Of a DNA stretch of 64,000 nt, positions 23,583-34,530 are shown one piece after another. The translations under genes and the position numbers were made by a program. Within the stretch, counting starts at the first letter, position 1, and each line of letters starts with the position of its first letter. The notes beneath the pieces were generated by a model. The model was not told the origin of the DNA, searched no databases, and worked only from the letters and a program-made list of their open reading frames with translations. The stretch spans positions 19,329,001-19,393,000 of the forward strand of contig JAYKKT010000073.1 of assembly GCA_036023115.1 (NCBI GenBank). The letters run 5' to 3'. The stretch is from Brasenia schreberi (Eukaryota > Streptophyta > Magnoliopsida > Nymphaeales > Cabombaceae).

Positions 23583-25344
23583 TTAATTTTGATCTAATAT
23601 TACAGAATTCCCCAAGGCGATGCCGGTAGGTGCTTGATGGGATCCTTCACGAGATGAGGCCTTCTCGGTGCCGAAAAAGGAGCAATTCTGAAAGGCATCT
23701 AGACTGCTGGCAATGAGGCCACTGAGGCTGCTCAGGTTATCAACGTTCAACAAACACTGGCTCTGTAACCTTGACGAAGAAAACCCGAAGTCTAGCATGC
23801 ATCCTAAGGAATCAGGCTGCAACAAAAAACACGAGACGAGATGAGCAATCAGATCAGCTATTTCCTTGAATTAATTTATGATGATCATCGAAAGTAAAAA
23901 ATAAAGATGATGTGCATACCCAGTAAGTGTCTAAGATGCCAAAGTTTTTTTCACCCTCTTGGTTTTGTTCGATGCTCTTCGGATCAGCTTCAACATCTTC
24001 AGCATCGTACCCTGTTTCATCGAGCTCCTGCTAGAGGAAGATCAGTGTCACAGATAGTAAGAAACAGAACTGTAGGGATGATGGTTCAGCACCAAAAGAC
24101 CCTTCATCACTTACGAGACGGTTGGAAAGTAAAGGAAGTTATCCTTTTCTCTTTTTTATAAAATGTATACCTTCTCATGTCATCAACTTGCAAAAGAAAA
24201 GGATTTACTGTTCAACTGCATGACAACACAGATCCTATATTCCATTGAAACAAGGGAGACAGGGATCATCTTCACTCCAAAAATTATTAACAAAATCCTC
24301 AATCCCAAACAGTAGCCCTAAAGGCATCTATCATCTCCACTGCCATTTCAGGCTCCCGAAGAAAACCTAAGCTCTTGCCACAGTTTGGGCATAAAAGTTA
24401 TCTATTTGTTATCACATTGTCAGTTGTCCATAATGTATACCTTGTCCTTTTCAGCATAAATCCAAGATCAGATGTACAGGAGAACTCGTTGATTTTTTAT
24501 GGGTAGAAACACAAAATTGAACCATATCCACTTCAACACAATGGAAAACTGGAGTACCCAACCTAGAAATCCTTGTCTATTTTTCTGTCAAAATTAATCT
24601 TTTCTAATGCGCGCTTGCAGAATAGCAAGAAAGAGGAAATTTGTTCAAGACGTTTGTTTCAATCTTTTGTTGAATATACACACCTCAACTAATTCAGCAC
24701 ATCCAGCTGTATGTGCAAAGATACTCTGGCCACCTTTCTCTGTTGAAGCGTTTCTGGATGAATGACAAACATTATCCTGTGAACTACGATTCTTCTGAAA
24801 GGAAAATGCATCGCGTGTATCCTCTGCATCCCAAATGGATGGGTGACAAATATTAGCAGACACGCTGTTGGTATTTTGATGAAGGGCCATATGAGTTGCT
24901 ATTGCTGCATCAAATGAATCAGAATAAAATGATGTTGGGTGAAGACCAGCACTGCTGGTCACAGCACTTTGAGTTTGTTCAAAATTTATGGCATCTGCTG
25001 GAATGGATGCTTCATACAAAAGATCACCCACACTGTAATTGGTGATGCTATCCGCCCACTCTGCTGCTGCAAAGGTGGCTCCAACACCTTTCTGCGTGTC
25101 CTTTTGCTGCATGTTGCCCTGAATGACGATGGGGAAACAATAAGACATCAGGATACTCGAAAATTAACAAAGCAACGAGAGAGAAAATACCATACCGCAT
25201 TTTGAAAGAGATTGTGAAGAAACCCATTGGTGCCCTCTTCATTCAACCAGGGGGTTGAAGGATGCTCTGATGATGATGTCCGAAGGTTGTTCTTGATGGG
25301 TGTAACACCTCTAAGATTCTTTTCATTATCAACAAAGCAGCTAT
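23583..25344 (-). CDS. TKI1: TSL-kinase interacting protein 1-like, 3' part (4 exons)
   Basis: Exons in transcript order are 25344-25196, 25118-24684, 24027-23920 and 23816-23583 (TAA). All junctions are GT-AG and in phase, giving about 307 C-terminal residues. Recognisable blocks are EWADSITNYSVGDLLYEAS, SDSFDAAIATHMALHQN, SIWDAEDTRDAFSFQKN, TYWPDSLG and LIASSLDAFQNCSFFG, in the order I recall for plant TKI1, a nuclear SANT/Myb-domain protein identified through binding to the TOUSLED kinase. The first exon here starts in phase 1, so at least one upstream exon with the SANT and following domains is required. I find none between 25345 and 28600, where repeats and an RTE lie. The gene is therefore either 5'-truncated or has a very distant 5' part. 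Good splice sites and the open frame argue against long decay. Confidence 0.75.
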
Positions 25345-25449
25345 CTGCACAACTATTTATATAAAAAATGATAAAATAAATCTGACAGTGAAGTGTAGGT
25401 ATTTACCACTCATCCATGAATATAAGACATTTTACACTAAAGCTTAACA

Positions 25450-25690
25450 AGTAACTTTCATAAGGATCTTAGTATAATTATTTAGTAAATATGTCCAACC
25501 TTAATTAATTGGTTTTTAATAAATAATGTGGGGGAGTCTTTGTGGTGTGGGTGTAGGTTTTAGACCAAAAGCTCCGCAGGGCAGGGCAGGTCACGTCGGG
25601 TTCAGTCCTAAACAGTTTTGTGCAAGTCAAGTTCGAGTTGGGTGCAAACCCACCCCATTGCCACCTTACCTCTAGTATGTGGACACTGAA
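25450..25690. repeat. Dispersed repeat, copy 1
   Basis: The sequence around TAGTATAATTATTTAGTAAAT (25470) followed by a GC-richer block ending near ACCCCATTGCCACC is paralleled at 28370-28570. There the same AT-rich word precedes a similar GC-rich block ending CGCCTCATTGCCATCC. Both look like copies of one non-coding repeat family. Its class is unknown. Confidence 0.5.
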
Positions 25691-25834
25691 ATGAGTAGAT
25701 TTACGTGGCAGTTTTGTTGTGTATTTCTGTACAACGATGTTTTTGGGGCATTGAGGGAATGGCAAAATTGAAAAGTCCCGATCTGACTCGAATAATAAAT
25801 GTTGTGAATTTATATACATGTTCATACAATATAA

Positions 25835-25844
25835 ATATAAATAA

Positions 25845-25886
<42 letters not shown>
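25835..25886. repeat. (AT)n(GT)n microsatellite
   Basis: An AT tract followed directly by a GT tract ending near 25886. Confidence 0.95.
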
Positions 25887-26065
25887 ATGCTTTTTTACTT
25901 ATGTAAGGTTGAAATTTCAAATTTTCATTTTTACTTGTGTAAGGTTGAAATTTCAAAATTTCAGCTGCAACCTTGATTTTCTATTAAATATGTGATGTGT
26001 TGTGGAACTCTTATAAGAAGGACCTACAGTTGTATTTTCCAAGATCTTTTTTCGTTGCATTGTGA

Positions 26066-26663
26066 CTTCTTTTAAGTTAATATTGGGTTACATCAAGGAT
26101 CAACTTTAAGTCCATGCTTATTTATAATGGTGATTGATGAGTTAACAAAACATTTTCAATATGGTATATGTTATTTATAGATGACATTGTGTTAGTGAAT
26201 GCATCTAAGAAAAATATTATAGAGTAGCAATTAGATGTGTCATGTTTTATGGTTTTGAGTATTGGGTAGTTAATCATGTTCAAAGATGTTTGTGACAAAA
26301 ATGAAGATGTTGAGATGGATGAGTGGTCATACAAGAAAAGACCGTATACATAATGAGGTTATTATAAATAAATTATGTATGGCACCAATAGAGGATAAAA
26401 TGAGAGAATATCGTTTAAGGTGGCTTGGAAATGTAGAAAAAAAATCAAAAGAAGAACCTCTAAGAAGGTATAAAATACTAGAATTTGAAAGTATTAATAG
26501 GGATAAAAGGACGACCACAAAAGTGTTGAAAAGAAACAATAAAAAATAATCTAGCTTATTGTGAGTTAACTCCTTACATGACACGTGATAGGGTTATGTG
26601 GAAATAAAGAATCCATGTAGCCGACCCCGTCTAGTATGGGAAAAGGCTTAATTATTTGTTTAT
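26066..26663 (+). mobile_element. RTE LINE, internally deleted, with target duplication
   Basis: It is bounded by perfect 14-bp repeats TCGTTGCATTGTGA (26052-26065 and 26664-26677). It holds part of the reverse-transcriptase palm (near 26170, where the catalytic FADDIV-type motif has mutated), a deletion, then the C-terminal region (26286-26549, MLRWMSGHTRKD) and the 3' end CTAGTATGGGAAAAGGCTTA. No functional enzyme is encoded. Confidence 0.9.
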
Positions 26664-27039
26664 TCGTTGCATTGTGAAGTCAAAATTTCCTACTGTTGGA
26701 GAAAGAAGAACCCTACTATATCTTAAACACTTTATGCATGAGTTGGTCTTTAAGGTAGACCCTAATACATCTTGTAAGTCTGTGAAGAGACTTGGTGTTT
26801 ATCAAACTTGAAGCATTTGATGACACTATCAATATCGTGAGGTAATTTATCCTTGGTAGCCATAACAAAATATTTCGCGTAGTGTATTTTTTATTTATTT
26901 TTGTTAATCAATCCTTCGACACACACACAGACTGACGCTGTCTCCATCTTGTGAAGAGACTTGGGTCATGCATGCATACACTTCCACACACACAGAATGA
27001 CGCTCTCTTCATCTTCGTGTTTCTTTTGCTTTTTTTTAG

Positions 27040-27165
27040 TTTGGGGAGACCGACCAAGTAAACACGCCCCAAGAATCGAACTCACACCTACACGTTATTG
27101 AGTCTGGGGGCCCTGCCAGGTGCGCCAGTGCCCTAAGTGCTTCAATTTTCGTATTTATTGCTGAA
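27040..27165 (-). mobile_element. tRNA-derived SINE, minus strand
   Basis: Read on the minus strand, it shows CACTGGCGCACCTGGCAG (box A region) at about 27133-27116 and GTGAGTTCGATTCTTGGGGC (box B) at about 27089-27070, followed by a GTTTACTTGGTCGG tail. This is the standard layout of a plant tRNA-derived SINE head. The target duplication was not resolved. Confidence 0.65.
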
Positions 27166-27639
27166 ATATATTTGCTTGAGACAATGCATGTTTCCCGATT
27201 ATAAATTTACATATTCAAATGAACTTGCATTTGTTGACATTTTTAATTGCAGTGACAAAATCCTTCCTCTTTTCTCTCTCTCTCTCTCATGTATATATAC
27301 ATAGAGAGAGAATAGGAGTTGCTATATAGACTTCCATCTCAAAATTTCTTGACGATCACCAATGTTCTTACTATCACACGAATGGTAGTGATGAAATCGT
27401 CCATTCACATCATACATATAAATTAAATACCATTAATCTTCGCATTGATGTAAACGTATAGAAGTCAATATAAGCTGGCCCGACCCATGCAAGGCCACGG
27501 GCCATACCGATACATATAAAAAAATATACAACAACTAAACTTTTTTCTATACTAAATAGAGTCATGTACGTGGGTTCTTTGTTTCCACATAACCCTATAG
27601 TGTGCCATGCCGAGTGGAGATAACATATAAAATATATTA

Positions 27640-27990
27640 TATATAGTTTTTCGATTACATTTATATTTGTAAAGTTTTCTTTGTTATATGTATAGTTTCT
27701 TAGTACATGTATATATATAGTATATATGCGTAGTACATATGATTCATATATATACATATGTATATATGTGTATAGTTTTTTCAATTGTATATATACATAC
27801 ATGTATATATATACTCCACATATATGTATAGTTTTTCTATTAGATGTATATATATGAATATGAGTCATGTATACTACATATATGTGTATAGTTTTTAAAT
27901 ACATGTATATATATGTATATGCATATATATACTACATGTATATGTATATATATTACACATATATACATTACATATACATATATATAGTTC
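27640..27990. repeat. AT-rich minisatellite built on TATGTATAGTTTTT
   Basis: Imperfect units of about 55-65 bp each contain GTATAGTTTTT, a short T/A-rich variable part and an alternating TA/TG run. The repeats generate long meaningless open frames on both strands. Confidence 0.8.
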
Positions 27991-28600
27991 TTTTATTACA
28001 TGTCTCGTTGAAACTCGAAATACTGAGGTTGGATTTGAATATCAAACAAATTCGGATTGAGTTTTATAGATTCAATCCAATAACTAATGGGCTGTGTTTC
28101 CGGGTTCCGGGCTTTTCAACCCTACTTCAAATATGGGTCAGAAATCTTTGGGCTGACCCCCGGCCACAGGACCAGGCTCATTTTGACGTCTATACGTAGA
28201 CGAGCAAGATGATATGTGCCATCCGTGTGATCAAGTGCATATCGTCTAGTAAAATCAAGCATTGGAGACTGTCTAGTCTCTTATATATATACATGTATAT
28301 GCATCGTGTAGGTATTTATACTTAAAATATAATATCTTATATATATTAAGTATTATCAAATAATCTGTTATAAAGATTTTAGTATAATTATTTAGTAAAT
28401 ATATTCAGTAATTATTGGAGCGGGACGAGTTATTTGCAGCGTGGGTAAGGGTTCTGACTCGAAGATCCAGAGGACGAATCGGATCGGATTCACCCCTGGA
28501 CAATTTTGTGCCGGTCGTATTTGATTTGGACGCAAACACGCCTCATTGCCATCCATAGTTCCGTACTGGAAGAGCACGTCAAAAGAATGTGAACGTGCGT
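27991..28600. repeat. Dispersed-repeat debris, including copy 2 of the 25.5-kb repeat
   Basis: From 28370 the sequence parallels the repeat at 25450-25690. The part before it (28080-28190) is GC-richer, with GGGCTGACCC-like words, and resembles no gene. Confidence 0.45.
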
Positions 28601-28930
28601 TATGCTGACGCGGGAAGGTCCCTGCGAAATTCTTTGACACCACGCCAAGCAATCGTCGACCTTGCTCTGTGTCGCGGAAAAGTGGTCGCCGACCTGAAAC
28701 TTTTGGGTTGTGAATGCCGCTTACTTTTGCAAAGGAATTCGGGGAAGTAGTGTGATCGCCTCTTTTTTCGCGAAACGTTATCATCGGAAAGCCGCCACGG
28801 GGCGGCAATACCTGGCGTACCCGCCATATCACGCAAAACTCTCTCTCCCTCCGTCTCCCTCAATCCGTTTTCCCAATTTTACCTCCTTTTTCTCTTTCAC
28901 CAGAGGCCTAGCTGTTACCTCTTCAGGTAT
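28600..28930 (+). promoter_or_regulatory. Probable promoter and non-coding first exon (+)
   Basis: A GC-rich, CpG-containing island about 300 bp long stands out from AT-rich surroundings. It is followed by a CT-rich leader (CTCTCTCCCTCCGTCTCCC at about 28840) and a strong donor (CTCTTCAG, then GTATGCTCC) after 28926. This is the usual look of a plant first non-coding exon. The nearest plus-strand coding exon is the Smr-type exon at 33011, so it may belong to that gene, with the gene-fragment array lying in its leader intron. That link is inferred only. Confidence 0.45.
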
Positions 28931-29729
28931 GCTCCTCTCTCTGTTACACACACGCGGTTTCTGCTTCACACTTACCGAGTGAGTGCACTTATAGCGATTT
29001 AATGCAATGTGTTTTTTGGGCGATTGTGAGGTGAATCGAACGATGTCTCCCATTCACATGGTGGGTGTCCTTTCTCTACACAGAATACATCTGCTTATAC
29101 TAGTTGGTCTGCGTCCCTTCACATGGTGACTGCAGCCCCTTTTTGAGCTCTCCTGGCTGTTTACTTATGCAACCGAAGGTCTTAACTTTAATGCCACGTT
29201 CTATATCAACAAATTCCTCTGCCCTCTTTAATTGCTTAAAAAAGACTGATTTTCTGTATTTTTTTTAATTTTTCAGTCCCTTCTGGCTATTTTCCAAGCA
29301 ATCTCCTTTGCTGCAACACTTAGCCTTCCTCGCTTTTCATTTTCAGGAGCTTCATGGCTGTAATAACTATTCAATTTTACGTTCATGGTTGTCTTTTTCA
29401 ACAACTTTTATAGCTGTAAATTTCTGCAACTTCAATCACTGCAAATATAATAATTTTGGCAGTCCTCATGACTGCAATTTTTAACATTTATCTATTTTTT
29501 GTAAACTTTCAAGAATTAGCATTCAAGAATTAACATATTGGAGACATTCCATCCAATCTGCCAACAACTAAACATTGGCGCCCTACACGGCTGCCTTCTC
29601 TACCTCAGCATCTTAATATTATTTTCTTAACATCTCCGTCACTTTTTCGACATGATCTCTTGATAAAGAAGATGGAACTGTACTAGTAATTCACCATACT
29701 CTCTCCTTCAACATGATTCATATATGTCT

Positions 29730-30023
29730 ACAATTGTGAAAGGATTCCTCTCAAAAAACTGAGCACCAACTGACGTGCACTTAGCCTTTAACTGGAAAGA
29801 ATGGCTCCCGCTTAATCGTTTCCATGAGTATGCAACCCACGAACCATATATCAACAGTAGTATACTCTGAACAATTTAATAACAATTCTGGTGCACGAGA
29901 CCAGCTTGTGACAACATATTTAGTCATGAAGTCTACCTCTGAGGTAGTTCTGGCAAGTTCAAAGTCACATATCTTAAGCCAGTGCACCTTCCTTTGATGC
30001 TGAAGAATCAACGCTAACACCAC
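29730..30023 (-). pseudogene. MAP kinase fragment
   Basis: The minus-strand frame contains [18 protein letters not shown], then [20 protein letters not shown], then [14 protein letters not shown] and REPFFP. These are the DFG, activation-loop and APE to subdomain IX region of a plant MAP kinase. The activation-loop TEY is changed to TKY and DFG to DFE, so it would be inactive. Only about 70 residues of the kinase are present, without introns. Confidence 0.85.
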
Positions 30024-30059
30024 TTCTTGTTTCTTTCAGCTTCATCCTGCTTTGAACTC

Positions 30060-30450
30060 TTACTTGAGCCTTAAATGATTCGAAGCACTTTAGAGAATTT
30101 GGCATACACATATCCGATGACAAGTGTCAGGCCACACATTAGCTAGTGCACTTGCTATTGTTGAATCTTGACCTGTCAAAAATTACTTTTGGCCGCTTTC
30201 CATTCATGGCCTTTTCAAAGGTTTGAAATAGTCACTCAAAAGTCTCGATTGTCTGATCATATATCAATGCTGCACCAAAAACAGTCACTTCCTTGTGATG
30301 ATTTATGCCAACAAATTGTGTGAATAGTCTTCCAGGATTGTTTATGGTGAGTGTAGTGTCAAAACACAAAACATCACTAAAAGAATTTTTGTAATGAGAT
30401 CATCTTCATCAAGTTGCACTGAAGAAGGAAGGATCTTCCGCTGATTTACC
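30060..30450 (-). pseudogene. FAR1/MULE transposase-domain fragment
   Basis: Across frameshifts, the minus strand reads LDEDDLITKI, DVLCFDTT, FTQFVGINHHKEVTVFGAAL, ETFEWLFQTFEKAMNGKRPK and ASALANVWPDTCH. This is the order of the MULE transposase domain in FAR1/FHY3-related proteins. The FAR1 DNA-binding and SWIM zinc-finger parts are absent. It is a piece of either a FAR1-related sequence gene or a mobile MULE. Confidence 0.8.
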
Positions 30451-30509
30451 TGCAAGATATTGCATCACGGCTCAGGTCTCCACCTGATGGTGAACATGCA
30501 CGTTTTGTT

Positions 30510-31180
30510 CTTAAATAGTTTTTTTTTTTGAAATATACACTGAATTTCTTCTGATCAACTTCACATTAATGGAAAAGTAGAACCAATTGAAGAATGAACT
30601 CTTCCTTTTTTTTTCTTCTTCATCGGTTTCATCAAACTGATATACTCCAAATGATGACACACATGGTTTATTTCCACCAGTCCCAAAAACAATTAGATAA
30701 AGAGCCACCAAGAAAAATGGCAATGATCGTGCTAGTTGTATGACATTTATCACCATGTCATGATGGTTTAAGTCCATTAACTGATGCAGATAAAGTCAAC
30801 AAGGTCATTCCAAAAAAATATATATGGAAGAGAAGAATAGCAATAACCAATCTTCCAAAGCGGGCATAAGCAAGAAAGGCACTGAATAATGGAGCAAAGT
30901 AGCATGTCCCTGACCAATTTATAACAAAAAATTTGCAGCTTGGGCACTTCCCTGGTTGAGACGATCAATCAATTAGTTCACCAGGTTTGTACTCATTCCA
31001 TAGTATGCCAATCTTTCGCAGCATTCATTTCCTAATATGAAGGGGCAAGTTTTCCGGTTTCCAAATTTACTCATGACAACAGGTTCTCCTTTGATATCTA
31101 TAGTACCATCTTGCATCGTCACCTTATGTTGTGCTGGCAGAATACTTTTACTTCCTTTATCTGCAGTAACTACTTTATTT
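30510..31180 (-). pseudogene. NPF (NRT1/PTR) transporter N-terminal fragment
   Basis: Minus-strand blocks in order are MQDGTIDIKGEPV and CPFILGNECCERLAYYGMST near 31120-30990; then FSAFLAYARFGR and [13 protein letters not shown] near 30900-30790; then [30 protein letters not shown] and [13 protein letters not shown] at 30720-30540. They match the first half of plant NPF proton-coupled nitrate/peptide transporters, closest in feel to the NPF8/PTR group. The ExxER-type N-terminal motif survives, but frameshifts, a stop and the missing second half make it non-functional. No introns are visible. Confidence 0.88.
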
Positions 31181-31518
31181 ACGTGGATAATGGATAACAG
31201 TTACCATTCTTCTTTTCCAAAAAAACGGGGGATAAGACTTAATGGTTTACTTTCTCATCCAATCAGAAAAAAAGAAGTTTCCATAACTACTTTCCCACAA
31301 AATCAGGCAACTAATTTGGAACTTTACTTTTCCAGCATTTGATTATTCAAAAATTTTGAAATTACCTTTCTCAAAAGATTCAAATATTCCTTTTCAGGAT
31401 TTTGTTGTAACCTCTCCTTTTGACAAAAAAAATCTGGAACACCATATCACTTTTGGCAGCTAATCACCTCAAGCCAGCCCCCAATATTTTGAACAGCTTT
31501 TGGATATCCAAAAGCATA

Positions 31519-32166
31519 TCATATGATCGAAAAACATTGAAATTCTTCATACGATTCTGACAACTGATGGAAATCACACTCTACGCTATATACATTTAAA
31601 CTCTCATGACATTGCAGAATACGTTTGAAACATACATCCAGAACATCACGACCATCTTCAAACAACTTTAGTAAGTCGAATATGAATACTTTATGGTCAA
31701 AAGATGGTCTTTCGTTGAGCATTTCGTGAGATCGTAATCCTGAATGAACCTCCTGATAGTTTTCTCCACAAAACCATGTTTCCTTGGTTGAATCATCACT
31801 TCCACACCGGAGCCTGTCAGCCAGACAATGCTTATGATATTTGCACTCGTACTGTACACATTGTTTCAGCACGGAAGAACCCAAAGCATCTTGCTGAAGG
31901 ACTGCTTCACCATATATCTCACAAGTGCAGTATGGGCAATACCAATTGTCATCAGGAAGCATCTGATTTCCTAAACACGTATGATGAAAAGTAGAAGGGC
32001 AGTTGTCACAACATGTTAATACACCTCCATCCCCACAAAGTCCACGGGTATCATCATTAAGGTCTACTTCAGCCTCATCCACCATACGCTTGCCAACTTT
32101 CCTGGCCTTGTATTCAGCTGACCAAGCCTGAAGCTGACAGAGGGTGAACGAATCACCAGTCTCCAT
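31519..32166 (-). pseudogene. PHD-finger fragment of the IDM1-like family, 215-codon open frame
   Basis: The frame starts METGDSFTLCQLQAWSAEYK. It then carries a PHD finger: CGDGG, CCDNCPSTFHHTC and WYCPYCTC, at about residues 43-85. A second Cys/His cluster (CVQYECKYHKHC) and WFCGENYQEVHSGL follow. This order is that of plant PHD/acetyltransferase proteins like IDM1 (increased DNA methylation 1), which read histone marks. The acetyltransferase domain is absent: after SGLRS the sequence changes to an unrelated leucine-rich tail (residues about 145-215) whose origin I do not recognise, so this is a chimera. The first PHD Cys pair is altered (RGLCGDGG). It is open across 648 bp, so expression is possible but unproven. 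Confidence 0.7.
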
Positions 32167-32520
32167 AAAAAAGGTTCAACAAGGAACGACCAACTTTGGA
32201 GCCAGCATGAATTTTAACTTCTAACAAGGAAAATATCTTATTGCAGCACTTACAACTTTAGAGGCATCCAAATACAAGACTCAAATCTATTGCCAAGCTA
32301 CTCAAAAATTTCATTATTTTACTGTTTATTCACAACCGCAACAACTTCATTACCCATAGAAACATCATCTTTCTAAGTATCATCACGTATCCATATCAGA
32401 ATACCAACAATGGTGATACAAATCTGCACAAACAGAACTTGGACAGATTCTGCCTTTCACGCCTCACCCACCATTGATTTATTCATCTCTCGAATTTGCA
32501 CATCCACGATCTTCACCATT

Positions 32521-32866
32521 ATGCTCTGATACCATATTGTAATTCAGAGAAACGCAGCGGATAATAAACAATATAATATATTGATAAAAGAAGAAGATTA
32601 ACAATCGGAGGTTAGAGGAAGGGGCAGACCTCCAATGGAGGCCGCCCCCTCTCTTTCTTAATCCCAACAACCTTAAACCCTAATACAGCCTATCAGCCCC
32701 TATATAAGGAGTTGTAAAATATAAAATGACCAAAATACCCTAGTACAAAAAATTACCAAAATGCCCTTACGACTTCGGACAATTACAATAATACTTTAAA
32801 CATCAATTTTACTGTCCTAAGACATTATATGTACTAAAACTGACTCTAAACTCATATTCTTCAACA
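32521..32866 (-). mobile_element. Copia-type LTR with primer-binding site (5' end of a minus-strand element)
   Basis: A TG...CA bounded block at 32538-32866 (329 bp) contains a TATA-like CTATATAAGG on the plus strand. Adjoining it, read on the minus strand, is TGGTATCAGAGCAT (32534-32521), the initiator-methionine tRNA primer-binding site of plant copia elements. No gag or pol follows; instead, about 350 bp further along the same strand, the PHD fragment begins. I found no second LTR below 29.7 kb. It is either a truncated element or the 5' end of a retrotransposon carrying gene fragments. Confidence 0.65.
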
Positions 32867-33010
32867 ATGTAAGTATTGTCTTTTGAAAAGATTCAAGTAA
32901 GTTGGTTTGTTCCTTAATCCTTTTTGGTCCTTTCTTAAGATTTCACTTCCATTCTTTTGACGTGTCAATACTGCTCACCTGAATATTGACCTGTATTTGC
33001 TCGTGGTCAG

Positions 33011-33691
33011 ATATGCTGCAGACAGATCCCAAAATGTACGAAGAAGAAGTCAACTTCTTCTGTTCAGAAGATGATCGTCAGGAAAAGGATTTGGAATTGT
33101 TGCTTCATTGTTTCCCATCATTTTCACTTGAGGACATTGCATCTGCTTATTGCAAATCTGATAGGGACGTAGATATTGCTGTCGATATTCTGTCTGGCTT
33201 GCAAAAGCAAGATCACAGCCAAGAGGTTCATTCTGATTGTGCTGGTTCTCTGAAACCACGACATTCAGGAAATTCAGGTTCTGAGCAAGTCAAAACAACT
33301 GGGTCTGGTGGAACATCTGAACTTGGAGAATCTCAGATTCCAAATCCTTCACTGAAAGAGGAGGCAGTTGATTGTGTGCAAAATAACTTCGAAAGATCGA
33401 AGAGATCAAAAAACAGGAAGGCCCCTGTATCCGTTGGCATGGTTTCTAGCATTTTAGGGAAAGGATACGTAAGACCTGCATCATTTCAGAGTGAATCAGC
33501 TAGCCCAACTGACCAGATGAGATCAGTGGCAAAGGAGCTAGGAGAGAACAGCAGTGGGTTTGCTAATGGTGCTGAATCTGTTTGTGACCAAAGCATGGGG
33601 TCCAATCGCAGGAAGTGTGATGAGGAGTTTTTGTTTTCCATGTTTGGAGATGGCTGCTGCTTCGACACAGATGTGATCAGAGATGTTTTCA
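33011..33691 (+). CDS. Smr-domain-type protein, exon 1 with CUE-like region
   Basis: A large exon follows an acceptor (CGTGGTCAG, then ATATGCTG). The first ATG in frame is at 33013 and the exon ends at a donor (TTTTCA, then GTGAGT) after 33691. The protein begins MLQTDPKMYEEEVNFF. It then has a CUE/UBA-like helical region, LLLHCFPSFSLEDIASAYCK and VDIAVDILSGLQ (about residues 27-62), a polar linker, KAPVSVGMVSSILGKGYVRP (about residues 134-153), and near the end FLFSMFGDGCCFDTDVIRDVF. This arrangement matches plant Smr (MutS2-like nuclease) domain proteins of the Arabidopsis At5g58720 type. The Smr and DUF1771 domains should lie downstream and are not in the window. An upstream exon is possible because the open frame continues 5' of the acceptor. 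Confidence 0.8.
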
Positions 33692-34530
33692 GTGAGTATT
33701 TTGATTTATATTAATTTGCCTATTGTGTATTTATTGCATTTGTTCATCTGTTCCAAATGTGTGACCTTAAAAACCTAAACCTATAATGTTAGATTTTGAA
33801 CCATGTACTGCTAGGAATCCTCTTTGGCAGAATGCTTTTGACAATTGTTAATCACAAATTATGCAATTGCGTGCTTTCTTGACATGCATCTAATTTCTGG
33901 TGATTTGCGGTTGTCATCCCACTCAAACTAATGTTAGACTTTAGATTATGTATTTTGTACTTCGTGTCATCCTTTGGATAAAATGTTCTTGCCAATTGTA
34001 AGTACAACAATGGAGAGATTGCCGAAACTCCAAGCCCAATAGATTTCATAAATCTTGCTGGTCAAGTAAGCACATTCATTACCAAAAAGTTTGGTTCCTT
34101 TTCATATACTCAAGTGTTCTGGTATTTTGAAGAGCCCCAGAATTATGTTTTTGATCACATTTGGTCTGGTTAAGGAAAGGATTTATGTCACAGAAGGATT
34201 CATCCTCTCACAATCTTTTTGCAAGGAGAAATGGATTCTCTCAAGTTGAATAAATTTGATTCTCTTAAGGGCTGCTAAGATGGAGACAGTGGAGGTGAAT
34301 CGATGGTTTTCATTTTCTGATACCAAAATGCAGGTTCTGAACTTCTAAGTAGCGATATGGGTCATATTACCCAAGAAAAAATCAAGAACAATTTTAAACA
34401 ATTCTTATAAATCAAAAATTGGGCAAACAATTAATTCAAATTATAAATACAACTTTCATTTCCTTTTATTCTACATCCTGTCAAGAAGCATTAGAGGCAA
34501 TAACAACAACTAAGCCTTTTCCCATACTAG

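Noticed and set aside
27410..27904. A 164-codon minus-strand open frame
   Set aside because: It is produced by the TATGTATAGTTTTT minisatellite and shows only Ile/Tyr/His-rich repetition.
28392..28863. Minus-strand open frames of 146 and 87 codons in the GC-rich island
   Set aside because: No family resemblance, and the region reads better as a plus-strand promoter and leader. The same GC-rich repeat at 25.5 kb gives a similar meaningless frame.
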